Part shown: in pieces, positions 49,042 to 62,165 of the stretch
How the letters are laid out: each line of letters opens with the position of its first letter
Numbering within the stretch: the first letter of the stretch is position 1
DNA from: Rutidosis leptorrhynchoides
Taxonomy: Eukaryota > Streptophyta > Magnoliopsida > Asterales > Asteraceae
Assembly: GCF_046630445.1 (NCBI RefSeq)
Contig: NC_092340.1
Span: 38,688,501-38,752,500, forward strand
DNA: 64,000 bases
Reading direction: 5' to 3'
The notes under the pieces: generated by a model
What the model saw: only the letters and a program-made list of their open reading frames with translations
Databases searched by the model: none
Told to the model about the DNA's origin: nothing
Position numbers and translations under genes: made by a program

Positions 49042-49235
49042 CTATCACATAATATCAAACACATTAAGAGATTAATATATCACATAATATTCACATGTTA
49101 AAAATATATAGTTTCCAACAAAATTTGTTAAGCAATCATTTTTCAAGTAAACACGGTCGAAGTCCAGACTCACTAATGCATCCTAACAAACTCGATAAGA
49201 CACACTAATGCAAATTCTGGTTCTCTAAAACCAAC

Positions 49236-49247
49236 GCTCGGATACCA
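49236..49247 (-). other. Primer-binding site of the F-box chromovirus
   Basis: Minus-strand TGGTATCCGAGC, one base different from the initiator tRNA-Met consensus TGGTATCAGAGC, two bases from the LTR. Confidence 0.85.
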
Positions 49248-49249
49248 AC

Positions 49250-52200
49250 TGAAATGTCCCGTTCATATTTATTATAAACGTTCCATATTAATTGATTTCG
49301 TTGCGAGGTTTTGACCTCTATATGAGACGTTTTTCAAAGACTGCATTCATTTTTAAAACAACCATAACCTTTATTTTATCAATAAAGGTTTCAAAAGCAT
49401 TACGTAGATTATCAAATAATGATAATCTAAAATATACTGTTTACACACGACCATTACATAATGGTTTACAATAGAAATATATTACATCGACATATGTTTC
49501 TTGAATGCAGTTTTCACATAATATCATACAAACATGGACTCCAAATCTTGTCCTTATTTTAGTATGCAACATCGGAAGCTCTTAATATTCACCTGAGAAT
49601 AAACATGCTTTAAACGTCAACAAAAAATGTTGGTGACTTATAGGTTTAACCTATATATATCAAATCGTAACAATAGACCACAAGATTTCATATTTCAATA
49701 TACATCCCATACATAGAGATAAAAATCATTCATATGGTGAACACCTGGTAACCGACATTAACAAGATGCATATATAAGAATATCCCCATCATTCCGGGAA
49801 ACCCTTCGGATATGATATAAATTTCGAAGTACTAAAGCATTCGGTACTTTGGATGGGGTTTGTTAGGCCCAATAGATCTATCATTAGGATTCGCGTCAAT
49901 TAGGGTGTCTGTTCCCTAATTCTTAGATTACCAGACTTAATAAAAAGGGGCATATTCGATTTCGATAATTCAACCATAGAATGTAGTTTCACGTACTTGT
50001 GTCTATTTTGTAAATCATTTATAAAACCTGCATGTATTCTCATCCCAAAAATATTAGATTTTAAAAGTGGGACTATAACTCACTTTCACAGATTTTTAAC
50101 TTCGTCGGGAAGTAAGACTTGGCCACTGGTTGATTCACGAACCTATAACAATATATACATATATATTAAAGTATGTTCAAAATATATTTACAATACTTTT
50201 AATACATTTTGATGTTTTAAGTTTATTAAGTCAGCTGTCCTTGTTAGTAACCTACAACTAGTTGTCCACAGTTAGATGTACAGAAATAAATCGATAAATA
50301 TTATCTTGAATCAATCCACAACCCAGTGTATACGTATCTCAGTATTGATCACAACTCAAACTATATATATTTTGGAATCAACCTCAACCCTGTATAGCTA
50401 ACTCCAACATTCACATATAGAGTGTCTATGGTTATTCCGAAATATATATAGATGTGTCGACATGATAGGTCGAAACATTGTATACGTGTCTATGGTATCT
50501 CAAGATTACATAATATACAATACAAGTTGATTAAGTTATGGTTGGAATAGATTTGTTACCAATTTTCACGTAGCTAAAATGAGTAGTTTTTACCAATTTT
50601 GTTTTGCTCGCCATTTATTCGTTTCTAATCCGTTTTGAGTGATTTAAGCGGCCACGGTTTCGTATTGAACTTGAATTTATGAAACTAAACAGAAAAGGTA
50701 TAGGTTTATAGTCAGAAATACAAGTTACAAGTCATTTTTGAAAGAGGTAGTCATTTCCGTCGAAAGAACGACATCTTGATGACTGTTTTGAAAAACATAA
50801 TTTCACTTTGAGTTTAACCATGATTTTTGGATATGGTTTCATGTTCATAAGAAAAATCATTTTCCCAGAAGTATAGCTTTTAAATCAAAGTTTTTCATAG
50901 TTTTAATTATCCAAACCAAAACAGCTCCCGGTTGTAACTACGACGGCGTAAATCCGGTTTTATGGTGTTTATCGTGTTTCCGGGTTTTAAATCATTAAGT
51001 TAGCATATCATATAGATATATATCATGTGTATAGTTGATTTTAAAAGTATAGTTAGAAGGATTAACTTTATTTGCGAACAAGTTTAGAATTAACTAAACT
51101 ATGTTCTAGTGATTACTAGTTTACCACTTCGAATATGATAGCTTTTTATGTATGAATCGAATGATGTTATGAATATCATTACTACCTTAAGTTCCTTGGA
51201 TAAACCTACTGGAAAAGAGAAAAATGGATCTAGCTTCAACGGATCCTTGGATGGCTCGAAGTTCTTGAAGCAGAATCATGACACGAAAACAAGTTCAAGT
51301 AAGATCATCACTTGAAATAAGATTGTTATAGTTATAGAAATTGAACCAAAGTTTGAATATGATTATTAACTTGTATTAGAATGATAACCTACTGTAAGAA
51401 ACAAAGATTTCTTGAGGTTGGATGATCACCTTACAAGATTGGAAGTGAGCTAGCAAACTTGAAAGTATTCTTGATTTTATGAAACTAGAACTTTTGGAAT
51501 TTATGAAGAACACTTAGAACTTGAAGATAGAACTTGAGAGAGATCAATTAGATGAATAAAATTGAAGAATGAAAGTGTTTGTAGGTTTTTTTGGTCATTG
51601 GTGTATGGATTAGATATAAAGGATATGTAATTTTATTTTTATGTAAATAAGTCATGAATGATTACTCATATTTTTGTAATTTTATGAGATATTTCATGCT
51701 AGTTGCCAAATGATGGTTCCCACATGTGTTAGGTGAATCACATGGGTTGCTTAATAGCTGATCATTGGAGTGTATATACCAATAGTACATACATCTAAAA
51801 GCTGTGTATTGTACGAGTACGAATACAGGTGCATACGAGTAGAATTGTTGATGAAACTGAACGAGAATGTAATTGTAAGCATTTTTGTTAAGTATAAGTA
51901 TTTTGATAAATGTCTTGAAGTCTTTCAAAAGTGTATGAATACATATTAAAACACTACATGTATATACATTTTAACTGAGTCGTTAAGTCATCGTTAGTCG
52001 TTACATGTAAGTGTTGTTTTGAAACCTTTAGGTTAACGATCTTGTTAAATGTTGTTAACCCATTGTTTATTAAATGAAATGAGATGTTAAATTATTACAT
52101 TATCATGATATCATGATGTATTAATATATCTTAATATGATATATATACATTAAATGTCGTTACAACGATAATCGTTACATATATGTCTCGTTTCAAAATC

Positions 52201-52282
52201 ATTAAGTTAGTAGTCTTGTTTTTACATATGTAGTTCATTGCTAATATACTTAATGATATTTTTACTTATCATAATATCATGT

Positions 52283-52355
<73 letters not shown>

Positions 52356-52560
52356 ATATATATGTCATCATATAGTTTTTACAAGTTTTAACGTTCGTGA
52401 ATCGCCAGTCAACTTGGGTGGTCAATTGTCTATATGAAACCTATTTCAATTAATCAAGTCTTAACAAGTTTGATTGCTTAACATATTGGAAACACTTAAT
52501 CATGTAAATAACAATTTCATTTAATATATATATAAATATGGAAAAGTTCGGGTCACTACA
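49250..52560 (-). repeat. 5' LTR of the F-box chromovirus
   Basis: 3311 bp. Its cagcggaag block is mutated to catcggaag. The extra length against the 3' LTR is mostly a TA array at 52286-52353 (about 34 units; about eight in the partner near 42095). Confidence 0.95.
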
Positions 52561-52565
52561 TACAG

Positions 52566-52963
52566 TGTCAGGTGTTAATGTTTAATTCGATATTATAACT
52601 CATGGCATATTGAATATTTTGATGTTTTAAACAAAATCTTGTGGTCTAAAACTTATTATGATTGTTAAACCTATGATGTTCACTCAACCATTGTGTTGAC
52701 ATTTTAAGCATGTTTGTCTCAGGTGAATATTAGCTTGTGTGCTGCCCTATGATGCTTAGTTAGCTGTTGCATTAGAGTTCACATATTAGACTTATCATTT
52801 GTTATTTACATATGAATTTCATTATGTAAAACATTATTATGTTTCCACTGCAAATTCAAATTTTGTTATAAAACATCTTATTTAGAGTCGTTCTCGCTTT
52901 ACACTTGTGTTATGATATTGGTTAGTCACATATGACCCCCGATCTCATTTAGGGGGTGTGACA
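52566..52963 (+). mobile_element. Plus-strand gypsy 5' LTR (LTR E), end part
   Basis: Continues 39058 after the nested element and its second tacag. Contains the sense version of the shared block (gtgttgac..ttaagcatgtttgtctcaggtgaa) and ends gggggtgtgaca. Confidence 0.85.
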
Positions 52964-52966
52964 GAT

Positions 52967-52979
52967 TGGTATCAGAGCC
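52967..52979 (+). other. Primer-binding site of the plus-strand gypsy
   Basis: TGGTATCAGAGCC three bases after the LTR end. Confidence 0.93.
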
Positions 52980-53414
52980 AGGTTGTTATAGAGAACCAGG
53001 ATTGTATTTTAAGTGTGCCTTATGTGCTAGTTAGGGTGCCTTAGCAATCTATAGGACTATAACCTTTCCTGCCTTAGTTTAAGCACCTTACTTATTTGTC
53101 TATATTCTTGCCTTAGTTTAAAGTGCGATCCTTATTTCTATGCTTGCCTTACTATGCTCACCTTATATCTTTACCGTTATACCGTGCCTTAGAATCTAGT
53201 TAGTACTCCTTCTCTAGGATGTCTAGTCATCACCCAATCATCGTTTTGGACACCGAAGGATCCGACACTGAAGGATCTATCCGCACACCCAATTACTCAC
53301 TTGCTTCACCATCATTATCACTAAATAACCCATATTACCTTTTCTTATCCATTAGTGTTGTTACCTTGTGCACCATAACTCTTCAACTAATACCGTTTTG
53401 TGTATTGAAGATCA

Positions 53415-53618
53415 ATGGCTCATTCAACTCGTGGTGCTACCAACGCTCTTCCAAATGTTACTTTGACCCCCGCACAATTTCAACAACTGCTTGCTGCCGC
53501 TCAAGGCAATAATAATAAAGGGAACAACCAAGGAAATCCACCTACATCATGCACCTACAAGGACTTTATGAACTGTAAGCCTCCATCCTTCAATGGAAAT
53601 GAGGAAGCAGTCGAGTTG
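53415..53618 (+). pseudogene. gag: Plus-strand gypsy gag, first 68 codons, cut by insertion
   Basis: Starts MAHSTRGATNALPNVTLTPA and reaches CTYKDFMNCKPPSFNG before the next LTR begins at 53617-53619. It is the same gag block as at 47266 and at 1-515. The leader 52980-53414 holds a small frame from 53219 (MSSHHPIIVLDTEGSDTEGS) that is open for 97 codons and overlaps gag; I cannot say whether it is real. The rest of this element lies beyond the nested elements, right of the window. Confidence 0.75.
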
Positions 53619-56600
53619 TGAAATACCCCGTCAAAATCCATTAACGCCGATGTTAACTCTGGTCCCAGCGCATGGCTTGACTTCTATATAACAGAAAAGT
53701 TCTACAGCGGAAGAAATTAATACCTGAGAAATAACACACAAAATGGGTCAACAATAATGTTGAGTGAATCTACAGGTTTAAGTAAATAATACAGTATGTT
53801 TAAGAAACGATTTTCAGAAAAATGTTTATTAGCATAAGACCACCAAGGTTTAATATTAAAAGTTTGTAGACAGCATTTGTCAAGTTTTAATCTATTTGTG
53901 AATAACAATGTCAAGTTTCAGTTGTGTATGACATTAAAAAATGTTTTGTTCCTCCTTGCTTGTAAAACACCAGTTTAAGTAATCAATTATAATATATGAG
54001 ACCACAAAGCTTTCATATTTAAAGTTTGTAGACAGCACTGTGTCCTGTTTCAAATGTTTGTAGACAATATCATGTCAAGTTTAATTTCTCTTGTTTGTAA
54101 ACCACATGTTTAAGTAGCGTAAAGTAGTGTCTGAAAGTCAGTATTCAGAAAAGTAGTTATTACTTTTTGACCACGAGATTTCATAAGTATATACAACCAT
54201 GAGCACTTGAATACTAGCTAAAGACCTACGTATAGTTTACAACTACACTTATCCTTTACCCCATATATTGTATACACTTGTTCGAGTGTACTTATAGTTA
54301 GAAGTAAATGCACCGCAGTTATAGTAAGGTGAGGTTTGCCTAACCTAACGGATCCGTCCATCTAAATCGTGCTTACCCGAAAGTAATTAAAGTATTCAAG
54401 CTAGGGGCTTTATGAACAATAACTCAACATGTATAATAGTACTCGTGTCAAAAGTAAAAGCATATCTAATAACGTAATGTAACCAGTGTGTATTCTCATC
54501 CCAGAAAATATGTAAAAAGCGGGACTGTAGACTCACAATGTATAATAATGGTCGGTTCTCAAGTTCATGTCCGGTTTCAATAGCGGGAGTTCCGTATGCA
54601 TCCTAAGGTAAATGAGGACGGTCAATGTCTATATAAGTACTTAAATATAGAAGTCAATTCATAAATGTGTCATCATTATGCTTGTAATCGTGTTCGAGTG
54701 TTACTTTTAATTAAGTAGTTAGTCGTAAGTGTTCAAAAGTGGACTGATTTGGAAGTCAGTTTTATTTTGGCCAAATCTCGTAGAATATTAAGAGTTAGAA
54801 AACCATTCAAATACAGAGATGTAGCTTATTGAGTTAGCTTTACAACACATATAGCCACACCCACTAATTCCAAGCATAAGCCACTCAAAAATCGTGAACT
54901 TTTCTGTAGTGGTCAGAATGTGTGACGGCTGGTGAACTCAACTTGCTCGGTGCATAAAAATCAAATGACAAACTTAATTCATACAAATCCAAAGCCAAGA
55001 GCTGTCTAACATCTGGAATTATGTCATATATAAGGCACATGACTCAAGTGTTTACCAAATGTTTCAGAATGCAAACTCTTAACATGCATGGTTTCAATAA
55101 TCAAAATCAAACAACAAAACACGAAGATTGACCATCGGGAGAGCATAACTCACATGTCTCATATCTTCATGTAACATATCCACCTCTGAGATTTATATTA
55201 TTTAGTTGACATTAAAAGTCATTTGAACAAAAATCTCAGATTAGGCTTGTTAGTCATGTTTTATTGGCGATGAAACATCAAACGTTTCAGCACAACAAAA
55301 CCCGACACATTGACTAAACTATCTTTGTGAAACATACTTAAATACCAAATGTAGGAACCATGATTGTTCCAGAAGTGATGAACATATAAATAGACATTAG
55401 GAAACTTTTAAACTCATCAAACGATGACATTAAGGTCACCTAATACATGGAATTAAAAAAATAAGATTTTCGGTTCAGCATTTCAGCAACACCAAACATG
55501 AATGTCATTTTGTTTTGGGCATAACTCTCACCTCATTTCACCATTGAAGGTGATTCAAGTTGGAGGTTTTAGGTAATTGAGTATTCTACCCAATTAACAT
55601 GCATGTTTGGTCAGAATACTAACATAAAAATGTCAAGTACACCATCTTTAGCTGATGGTCAGAAATCCAAATAGCAGAACATGCAAAATGTTGTCAACAA
55701 GATGAGACACTTCTACTCATCATCCATGCATATATCTTAAATGAAAAGAAAGGTATTGAACTATATTTTAACATGGATAAAGCCTTATACTCAAAAGTTA
55801 AATTTTCAAGTAGTTATAGCTATTTATATCTCGGACTTGAAATCTGAGAATGTTTCAGCAACAAACAAAACGATTACTAGTTTCGTTTAGCCATATCTCT
55901 CATCTCCTTTCACCAATGAAGGTGGTTCAAGTTGGAGATATTAGGTCATTGAGATATATTGCTAAAACAAAAGTCATATGTGACTGTAAGTATTCATAAA
56001 AATCGAAAACATGCAAGTACCATTCGGAGGTCAGAAATTATTTTAGCAAGACATGCATTTTTGTTTCAAGAAGATGAGGTACTTATACTCATAATCTATG
56101 CATGGTTCTTACATGGATAGAAAGGTATTGAACTGTAGTTTAACATAATGAAAAGCTTTTAACTCAAAAGTTAATTTTGCAAATGATTATAGCTGTTGCA
56201 AATTCAGATTCACTGCTGGAAATTTTCAGCAAGCAACATGCAAGCAATGCATGTGTAATTCAACACTCTTACAAGCATAATATGATATATGTAAGTTAAT
56301 TAATGATGAAATTAGTTGTATTAGAGTTTACTTACAGCTTAAGAGCTTAAAATTTCAAGGATTTAATGTGTGCTTGTAGAAATGCAAATAGGAATGAAGA
56401 TAGTGTTGTGTTCTTGATTCAAGTTTGGAAAATGGATGAAGATTGTGTTGTGGATGATGGTGGACGGTTTTGGTGGTGTATAATGGCTGATTTCTAGTGT
56501 TCTTGATGGAAGAAACAACTAGAGAGCATGTGAGTAAGAGAGCATGTGTGTGTGGTTGAATGAAGAGAAAAGATGCATGCTAGAAGTCTTAATCAAGAAA

Positions 56601-57073
56601 ATTGTGCAAGTGTGCACATGGGGAAGGATGGAGGTCGGCCATAATGGAGTGAGAGAGAATAGTTTATTTGTTTTTATTGAATAATATTGTAGGACATCAA
56701 AATACGAACGTCTGGGCTTTTGAATCACCTCATTTCGAGTCCGTATGATCGAGATATGCGAAAATAGCGCAACCGGAGATTCTAAGCTAGGGATTTCTAA
56801 TTAATTGAAGTCATCATATGAATGAATATAAAATTAATTCAATTAATCATCGAACATTTCGTAGGTCATGAAATGACATTTTCGGGTTTTCACTAACTGA
56901 GGCTTTTTCTGAAATTTTCGAATACTTCTAAACCGAAGCATATAAACACGTAATATGTAACACATATTAAAATACTATGTTGTATAAGTTCATACAAGGA
57001 TTCTGAACATGAAAAATCCCGGATTTCAAGTAATGGTCGTTAAATATTTAACAGAAAAAGTTGGGTTGTTATA
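53617..57073 (-). mobile_element. 3' LTR (3.46 kb) of a second minus-strand chromovirus (LTR F)
   Basis: Starts TGTGAAATACCCCGTC (or two bases later) and ends gttgttata, where a decayed CA is likely. It contains the shared block (cagcggaag at 53704, acctgagaaataacac at 53730) and short diverged repeats: paragraphs beginning tcatgt.tcagaa...caagttggag recur at about 55560 and 55930. The 3' partner is pol at 57074. Noncoding. Confidence 0.8.
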
Positions 57074-58933
57074 TTACCTACCCGTTAAAGAAATTTCGTC
57101 CCAAAATTTTAGTGCTAGTTCGCTGAAGTCGTTTTGTCAGAAACAGCTACGGATACTTTTGCCTCATTTGATCTTCCTGCTCCCACGTGAACTTTGGTCC
57201 TCTACGGGCGTTCCACCAAACTTTAACAATCGGTGTGTTGCTTTGCTTTAATTGTTTGACCTTGTGGTCCATGATTTTAACAGGCTCTTCAACAAAATGA
57301 AGTTTGTCATCGATGCGTAACTCCTCTAAAGGAATCATCAAATTTTCATCAACCAGGCACTTCTTCAAGTTTGACACATGGAAAGTGTGGTGTATTTCAC
57401 TCAGTTCCTATGGCAGTTTCAATTTGTAAGCCACCGGTCCAATTCTCTCAGTTATTGCGAATGGTCCAACATACCTTGGACTCACTTTACCTCGTTTTCC
57501 GAATCGAACTACACCCTCCCAGGGTGATACTTTAAACATGACTTTATCGCCAACTTGAAACTCTAATGGTCGGATTCTCACATCGGCATAGATTTTCTGA
57601 TGATCTTGAGCTGTCTTCAATCGTGTCTGAATTGTACAATTTTCTCGGTTGTTTCGTGTATAATCTCGGGACCTGTCAACTGACTATCCCCTATTTCGCT
57701 CCAACATCAGGTATAAAGGCTTCAAAAGGTGCATCCTTTATACTCGTATGATAGCTATTGTTGTATGAGAACTCAGCTAATGGAAGATACTTATCCTATC
57801 CGTTCACAAAATCAATGACGCATGCTCACAACATGTCCTCTAGAGTTTTAATTGTTCGTTCACTTTGGCCGTCTATCTGGGGATGATACGCTGTACTAAG
57901 TTTAAACGAGTCCGCATTTCCTCTTGCAATGATTGCCAGAATCTAGAAGTAAATCTGCTGTCACGATCAGATATGATAGATACAGGCACTCCATGTCTAG
58001 AGATGATTTATTTTATGTAATGTTGTGCTAACTTATGCATTCCGTCAGATTCTCTTACCGGTAAAAAGTTTGCGGACTTTGTGAGACGATCCACGACAAC
58101 CCAAATAGCGTCATAACCTCCCGCAGTTCTTGGCAGTTTAGTAATGAAGTCCATTGTAATATTTTCCCACTTCCATTATGGAATTTTTGGTTGAGTTAGC
58201 AGCCCTGATGGCCTCTGGTGTTCAGCGTTGATCTTAGTGCATGTTAAACACTTCCCGACATAGGTAGCAATGTCAGCTTTCAAATTCGGCCACCAATAGA
58301 ACACTTTCAGATCTTGGTACATTTTGTCGGAACCCGGATGAATTGAGTACCTTGATTTGTGTGCCTCATCCAACACTTAGTTTTCTCAATCCACCGAATT
58401 TTGGTACCCAGATTCGGTTAGCAAAGTATCGTGTTCCGTCTTCCTTTATGTCGAACTTCTTATCTAATCCCTTGATAAATTATACATCGACATTCTCTTG
58501 TTTCACAACCTCCCGTTGTGCATCACGGATCTGTGATGTAAGGTTCGTACGTACAACTATGTTAAGAGATTTAACCCTTAGAGGTTTATCTCTCTCTCTC
58601 TTTCCTACTTAGAGCATCTGCTATGACATTCGCTTTGCCAGGATGGTATTCAATTTCACAATTGTAATCATTTAGTAACTCCATCCAACATCGTTGTCTC
58701 ATGTTGAGCTGTTTCCGATCGAATATGTGCCGTAAACTCTTATGGTCAGTGAAGATAGTAAACTTGGTTCCATACAAGTAGTGTCTCCACATTTTGAGTG
58801 CAAAGAGTACAGCTCCTAGTTCAAGGTCGTGCGTAGTATAGTTCTGCACGTGAATCTTTAATTGCCGCGATCCATAAGCAATAACTTGTTTCGCTACATT
58901 AGCACGCAGCCCATTCCTTTCCGCTAGGCATCA
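57074..58933 (-). pseudogene. pol: Chromovirus pol C-terminal half, heavily decayed
   Basis: From right to left: end of reverse transcriptase/RNase H (GMGCVLM, then [38 protein letters not shown]), integrase zinc region with intact HHCC ([16 protein letters not shown]), core with several stops and frameshifts, C-terminal domain (VGDKVMFKVSPWEGVVRFGK) and chromodomain-like VKVWWNARRGPKFTWEQEDQ near 57150. At least ten breaks, more than in the other chromovirus copies. Truncated on the right by the next LTR. Confidence 0.88.
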
Positions 58934-59951
58934 TGTGATGGTCCTGTCAAAACACTTAACGGCTCCGTCACTTGGTCCCACAGCTTGATCGAACTTAAAT
59001 GAATTTAACAAATGACATTGCATTCTTTTATTTCAAAAGTTTCCCAAAAAGGAAAGCATACAAAAATATGTAGTTTAAAAGTAACCCAACATATTAATAA
59101 TCCAAAGTTGACACAAAACATTGTCAACAACCCACAAGTATTAATTATTCAAAAATCGAATGCAAGCCAAAGTTTCATAAATTGTTTCATTAAAATCTGC
59201 CCAAATGCATGCAGACTCTTCTAAACACAGCGGAAGCATCACATAAACTCAAGTACCTGTGAAAACATGCGAGTAAACTGTCAACACAAAGGTTGAGTGA
59301 ATTATAGGTTTAAATAATTAAATAAACTTTAGACCACAAGATTTAAAAATGTTAAAAAACATTAAACATTATTCCATTATCAATGAGCCACCTGGTAACC
59401 ACTTAACCCTTTATTTACCCTTGCCAAACACAATAAAAATATACACTGGACAGTGTATCTACAACAAAATACGAAGTACTAAACATTCCGATTATAAATT
59501 GCTAGCGCGACTAGCTCGAAATGGGGTTGTCAAACCCGATAGATCTATCCGTTGGATTCGCGTTCACCGGTAGAAACCAATGATTACAGTTACCAGACTA
59601 GGGAATATTTTTGTCCAACTCACAATGAATAATTTATATTTAATTGTCACTTGTGTCTAAACGTGAAATAAAATGCATGTAATCACATTCCAAAAATATA
59701 CTTTGAAAAGTATGTAAAAACGGGACTATAACTCACCTTAATAGTAACGAAGTAACCAACACAAATAAGTGAACAGCAAATGAGTACAGTGATCAGGAAT
59801 GATCACAATGCCAACCTATAAATAAAGCAGGTCGATATAAATAACTAACTTAGGTCAAGTCTTAGTATGATAGCTATTGTACATGTTGCAAGTAGACATA
59901 AAACAATACTCAATATGCATCGGTTTGATTGGAACAGCTTACGGACACACA

Positions 59952-60086
59952 CTTTCTATTTTTAGAAAGTTTCTATTTTTGGCAGTTTCCATTTTTGAAA
60001 AGTTTCTATTTTTGGAAAGTTTCTATTTTTGGAAAGTTTCCAAATTTAGAAAGTTGCTATTTTAGGAAAGTTTCCTTAATTAGAAA
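59952..60086. repeat. gaaagtttctatttttg tandem array
   Basis: About seven degenerate 17-18 bp units. A related pair (ccaaaaatagaaactttt, gagaaataggaactttt) lies in LTR E at 38545-38580, in the same sense relative to its element. Confidence 0.8.
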
Positions 60087-60163
60087 GTCAACAAAAGTCA
60101 ACTGAAAGTCAAAGTCAACCGAAAGTCAACTCAAAAGTCAACCTTGGTCAACCGTAGTCAACT
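60083..60163 (-). promoter_or_regulatory. Cluster of eight W-box cores in LTR G
   Basis: Eight gtcaa strings, seven of them gtcaac, within 80 bp. On the element's sense strand each reads TTGAC, the core bound by WRKY transcription factors. Whether they work is unknown. Confidence 0.5.
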
Positions 60164-62165
60164 TTAATTTTAAAAGTGTAAGTTGTAATAATAATGTAAG
60201 TTATAATGTTTATTAAAGTTAAATATGTCTAATTATGTCATAACATAAGTTTAATTAAATTAAAATGAATTATTAAAGTTAATATAAGTTTAAATGATAT
60301 AATTAATATAACATAAGTATTTAATTAATTAATTAAATATTAGTCATAATATAAGTATTATTAATTAATAATAAATTTTAAATCATATCATAAGTATTAT
60401 TAATTAATAATGAATTATTAATCATATCATAAGTTTCTAATTATAATTATTAAATCATAAGTATTTAATAATTAAATTATAATTAAATAATAACTAAGCC
60501 TTATAATAATTAAATAATTAATTAATCCTTATTATAAGTCTTATAATAGTAATCTCATAATATAAGTTTAATACTTATCATAAGTATTTTTCATTAATAA
60601 TAAAAGTATTATTAATCATATGTTTAATTAAAATGTTTATTAAATCATAAGTATTAATTAAATGATATAATAAATATATATCATAAGTCTTAAATAATAA
60701 TAATTAATTTTTTTTATCATAAGTAATTAAATGATAATGAAATCCATTATTTATATCATAAGTTTAATAATTAGTCATAAGTTTTAAATCAAAAGTTCAT
60801 CGGGTCGTATCCTGAGCCCCGGGTGTCGGTTTTCGGCGAGCCTTACATATATCTCTGCCTAAGCAAACCACTCGACACTTTAGTACACTAAAGAACACCC
60901 CAAGAACAGTCCACAAGTTGTGATGTACAGCCATTACACTACTTTGAACTTCAATTCACTCAAAATCGTGTTTTAGACATAACGGGTGATTCGTGGCTCG
61001 GATTGAGATGACCCGAACATGAAAGTTCGTCCCACCATTAGTCCTAACACACTAAAACACCCTAAAGTCACCAAATATGGTCACAAAGTCGGACCAAACT
61101 TGGTTCATACCAATATCACAATTCAATCTTAACAAAATACCACTTTGATCATATCTAGGGCTCCGGGAATCGAAACGACATGAATCCGGAGTCTAAAATT
61201 AATGTTTTGATGAGAGGAACTCATCTAGATACTTTATTTTAACTTTTATAACAGTCACAATATCAGAAATACACGAAATAGCTGCTGTCCCAATTTTATC
61301 AAACCGAAAACATGTGTTTATGAGTAATTCTATGCATACAAACACCATTACAACAACAAGTAATCATCATACTATTAAAATATAATCAAAATATAGAAAA
61401 ATAAAGAAAAAACAAAAGTTCTAGGGTTAGGGTTTATACCCTAATCAAGAATCAATGGATGTTATCGCAAGAGGATGACGAGTAGAACACGAATATGCAA
61501 ACCAAATGATGATCCAGGCAATAAAAATTGATGATGATGATGTTGGTGTGTGTGGTTGGCGATGGCAAGAGGGAGAGGGAGAGAGGAGAGCACCAAAAAT
61601 AATTTAGGTTTTGATATTTTGCAAAATAATACATAAAATGAGAAACAAGGGAGTGTTACTCCCTCCCTTGGTGGCTTCAGCCGATTTGGATGGGATGGGC
61701 CCCACTTGTGGGCTGTATTGCTAATGTGATTAATCCTAGTGGCCCGAAAGCTCAAACGAATCCCGAAACGCGAAAACACCCTTACGCGATTAAAATTTCG
61801 GAGAGATAACAAACGCGCGACGAAAAATAAATATAAATACTCTTTATAATAATATGACTTTAAAATATTATATTTAAAATAATTAGGATTAAAATATCCC
61901 AAAAACGCGACCGTTGGTTTGAAAACCGAAAAGATTCGCCGGATAGAAATCCGCGACACGTAGAAACGTATAACTCAAAATATGAATACAAATATTCACA
62001 TAACACATAATAATTAATATATTATTATTAATATAATAATATAGGTCATAGAAATGACGTAGCACAATAAACAGTTAACGGTCGTTAAATAATTAACGGT
62101 AAAAGATAACGGAAAAAGTAGGGTCGTGACAGTACCTTCCCGTTACGGAAATTTCGTCCCGAAAT

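Larger units (their letters stand above)
58934..62131 (-). mobile_element. 3' LTR (3.2 kb) of a third minus-strand chromovirus (LTR G)
   Basis: Starts TGTGATGGTCCTGTC inside the pol of the previous element and ends gggtcgtgaca. Contains the shared cagcggaag/acctgtgaaaacatgcgag block (59230-59310), a tandem array (59952-60086), a gtcaac cluster (60083-60163) and a 600 bp AT-rich tract of taagtatt/taattaat strings (60170-60790). The longest frame, 165 codons minus at 61462-61959, has no recognisable domain. Confidence 0.85.

Noticed and set aside
61462-61959. 165-codon minus-strand frame in LTR G
   Set aside because: No domain, lies wholly in LTR sequence, and its homologous position in the other LTRs is not open.
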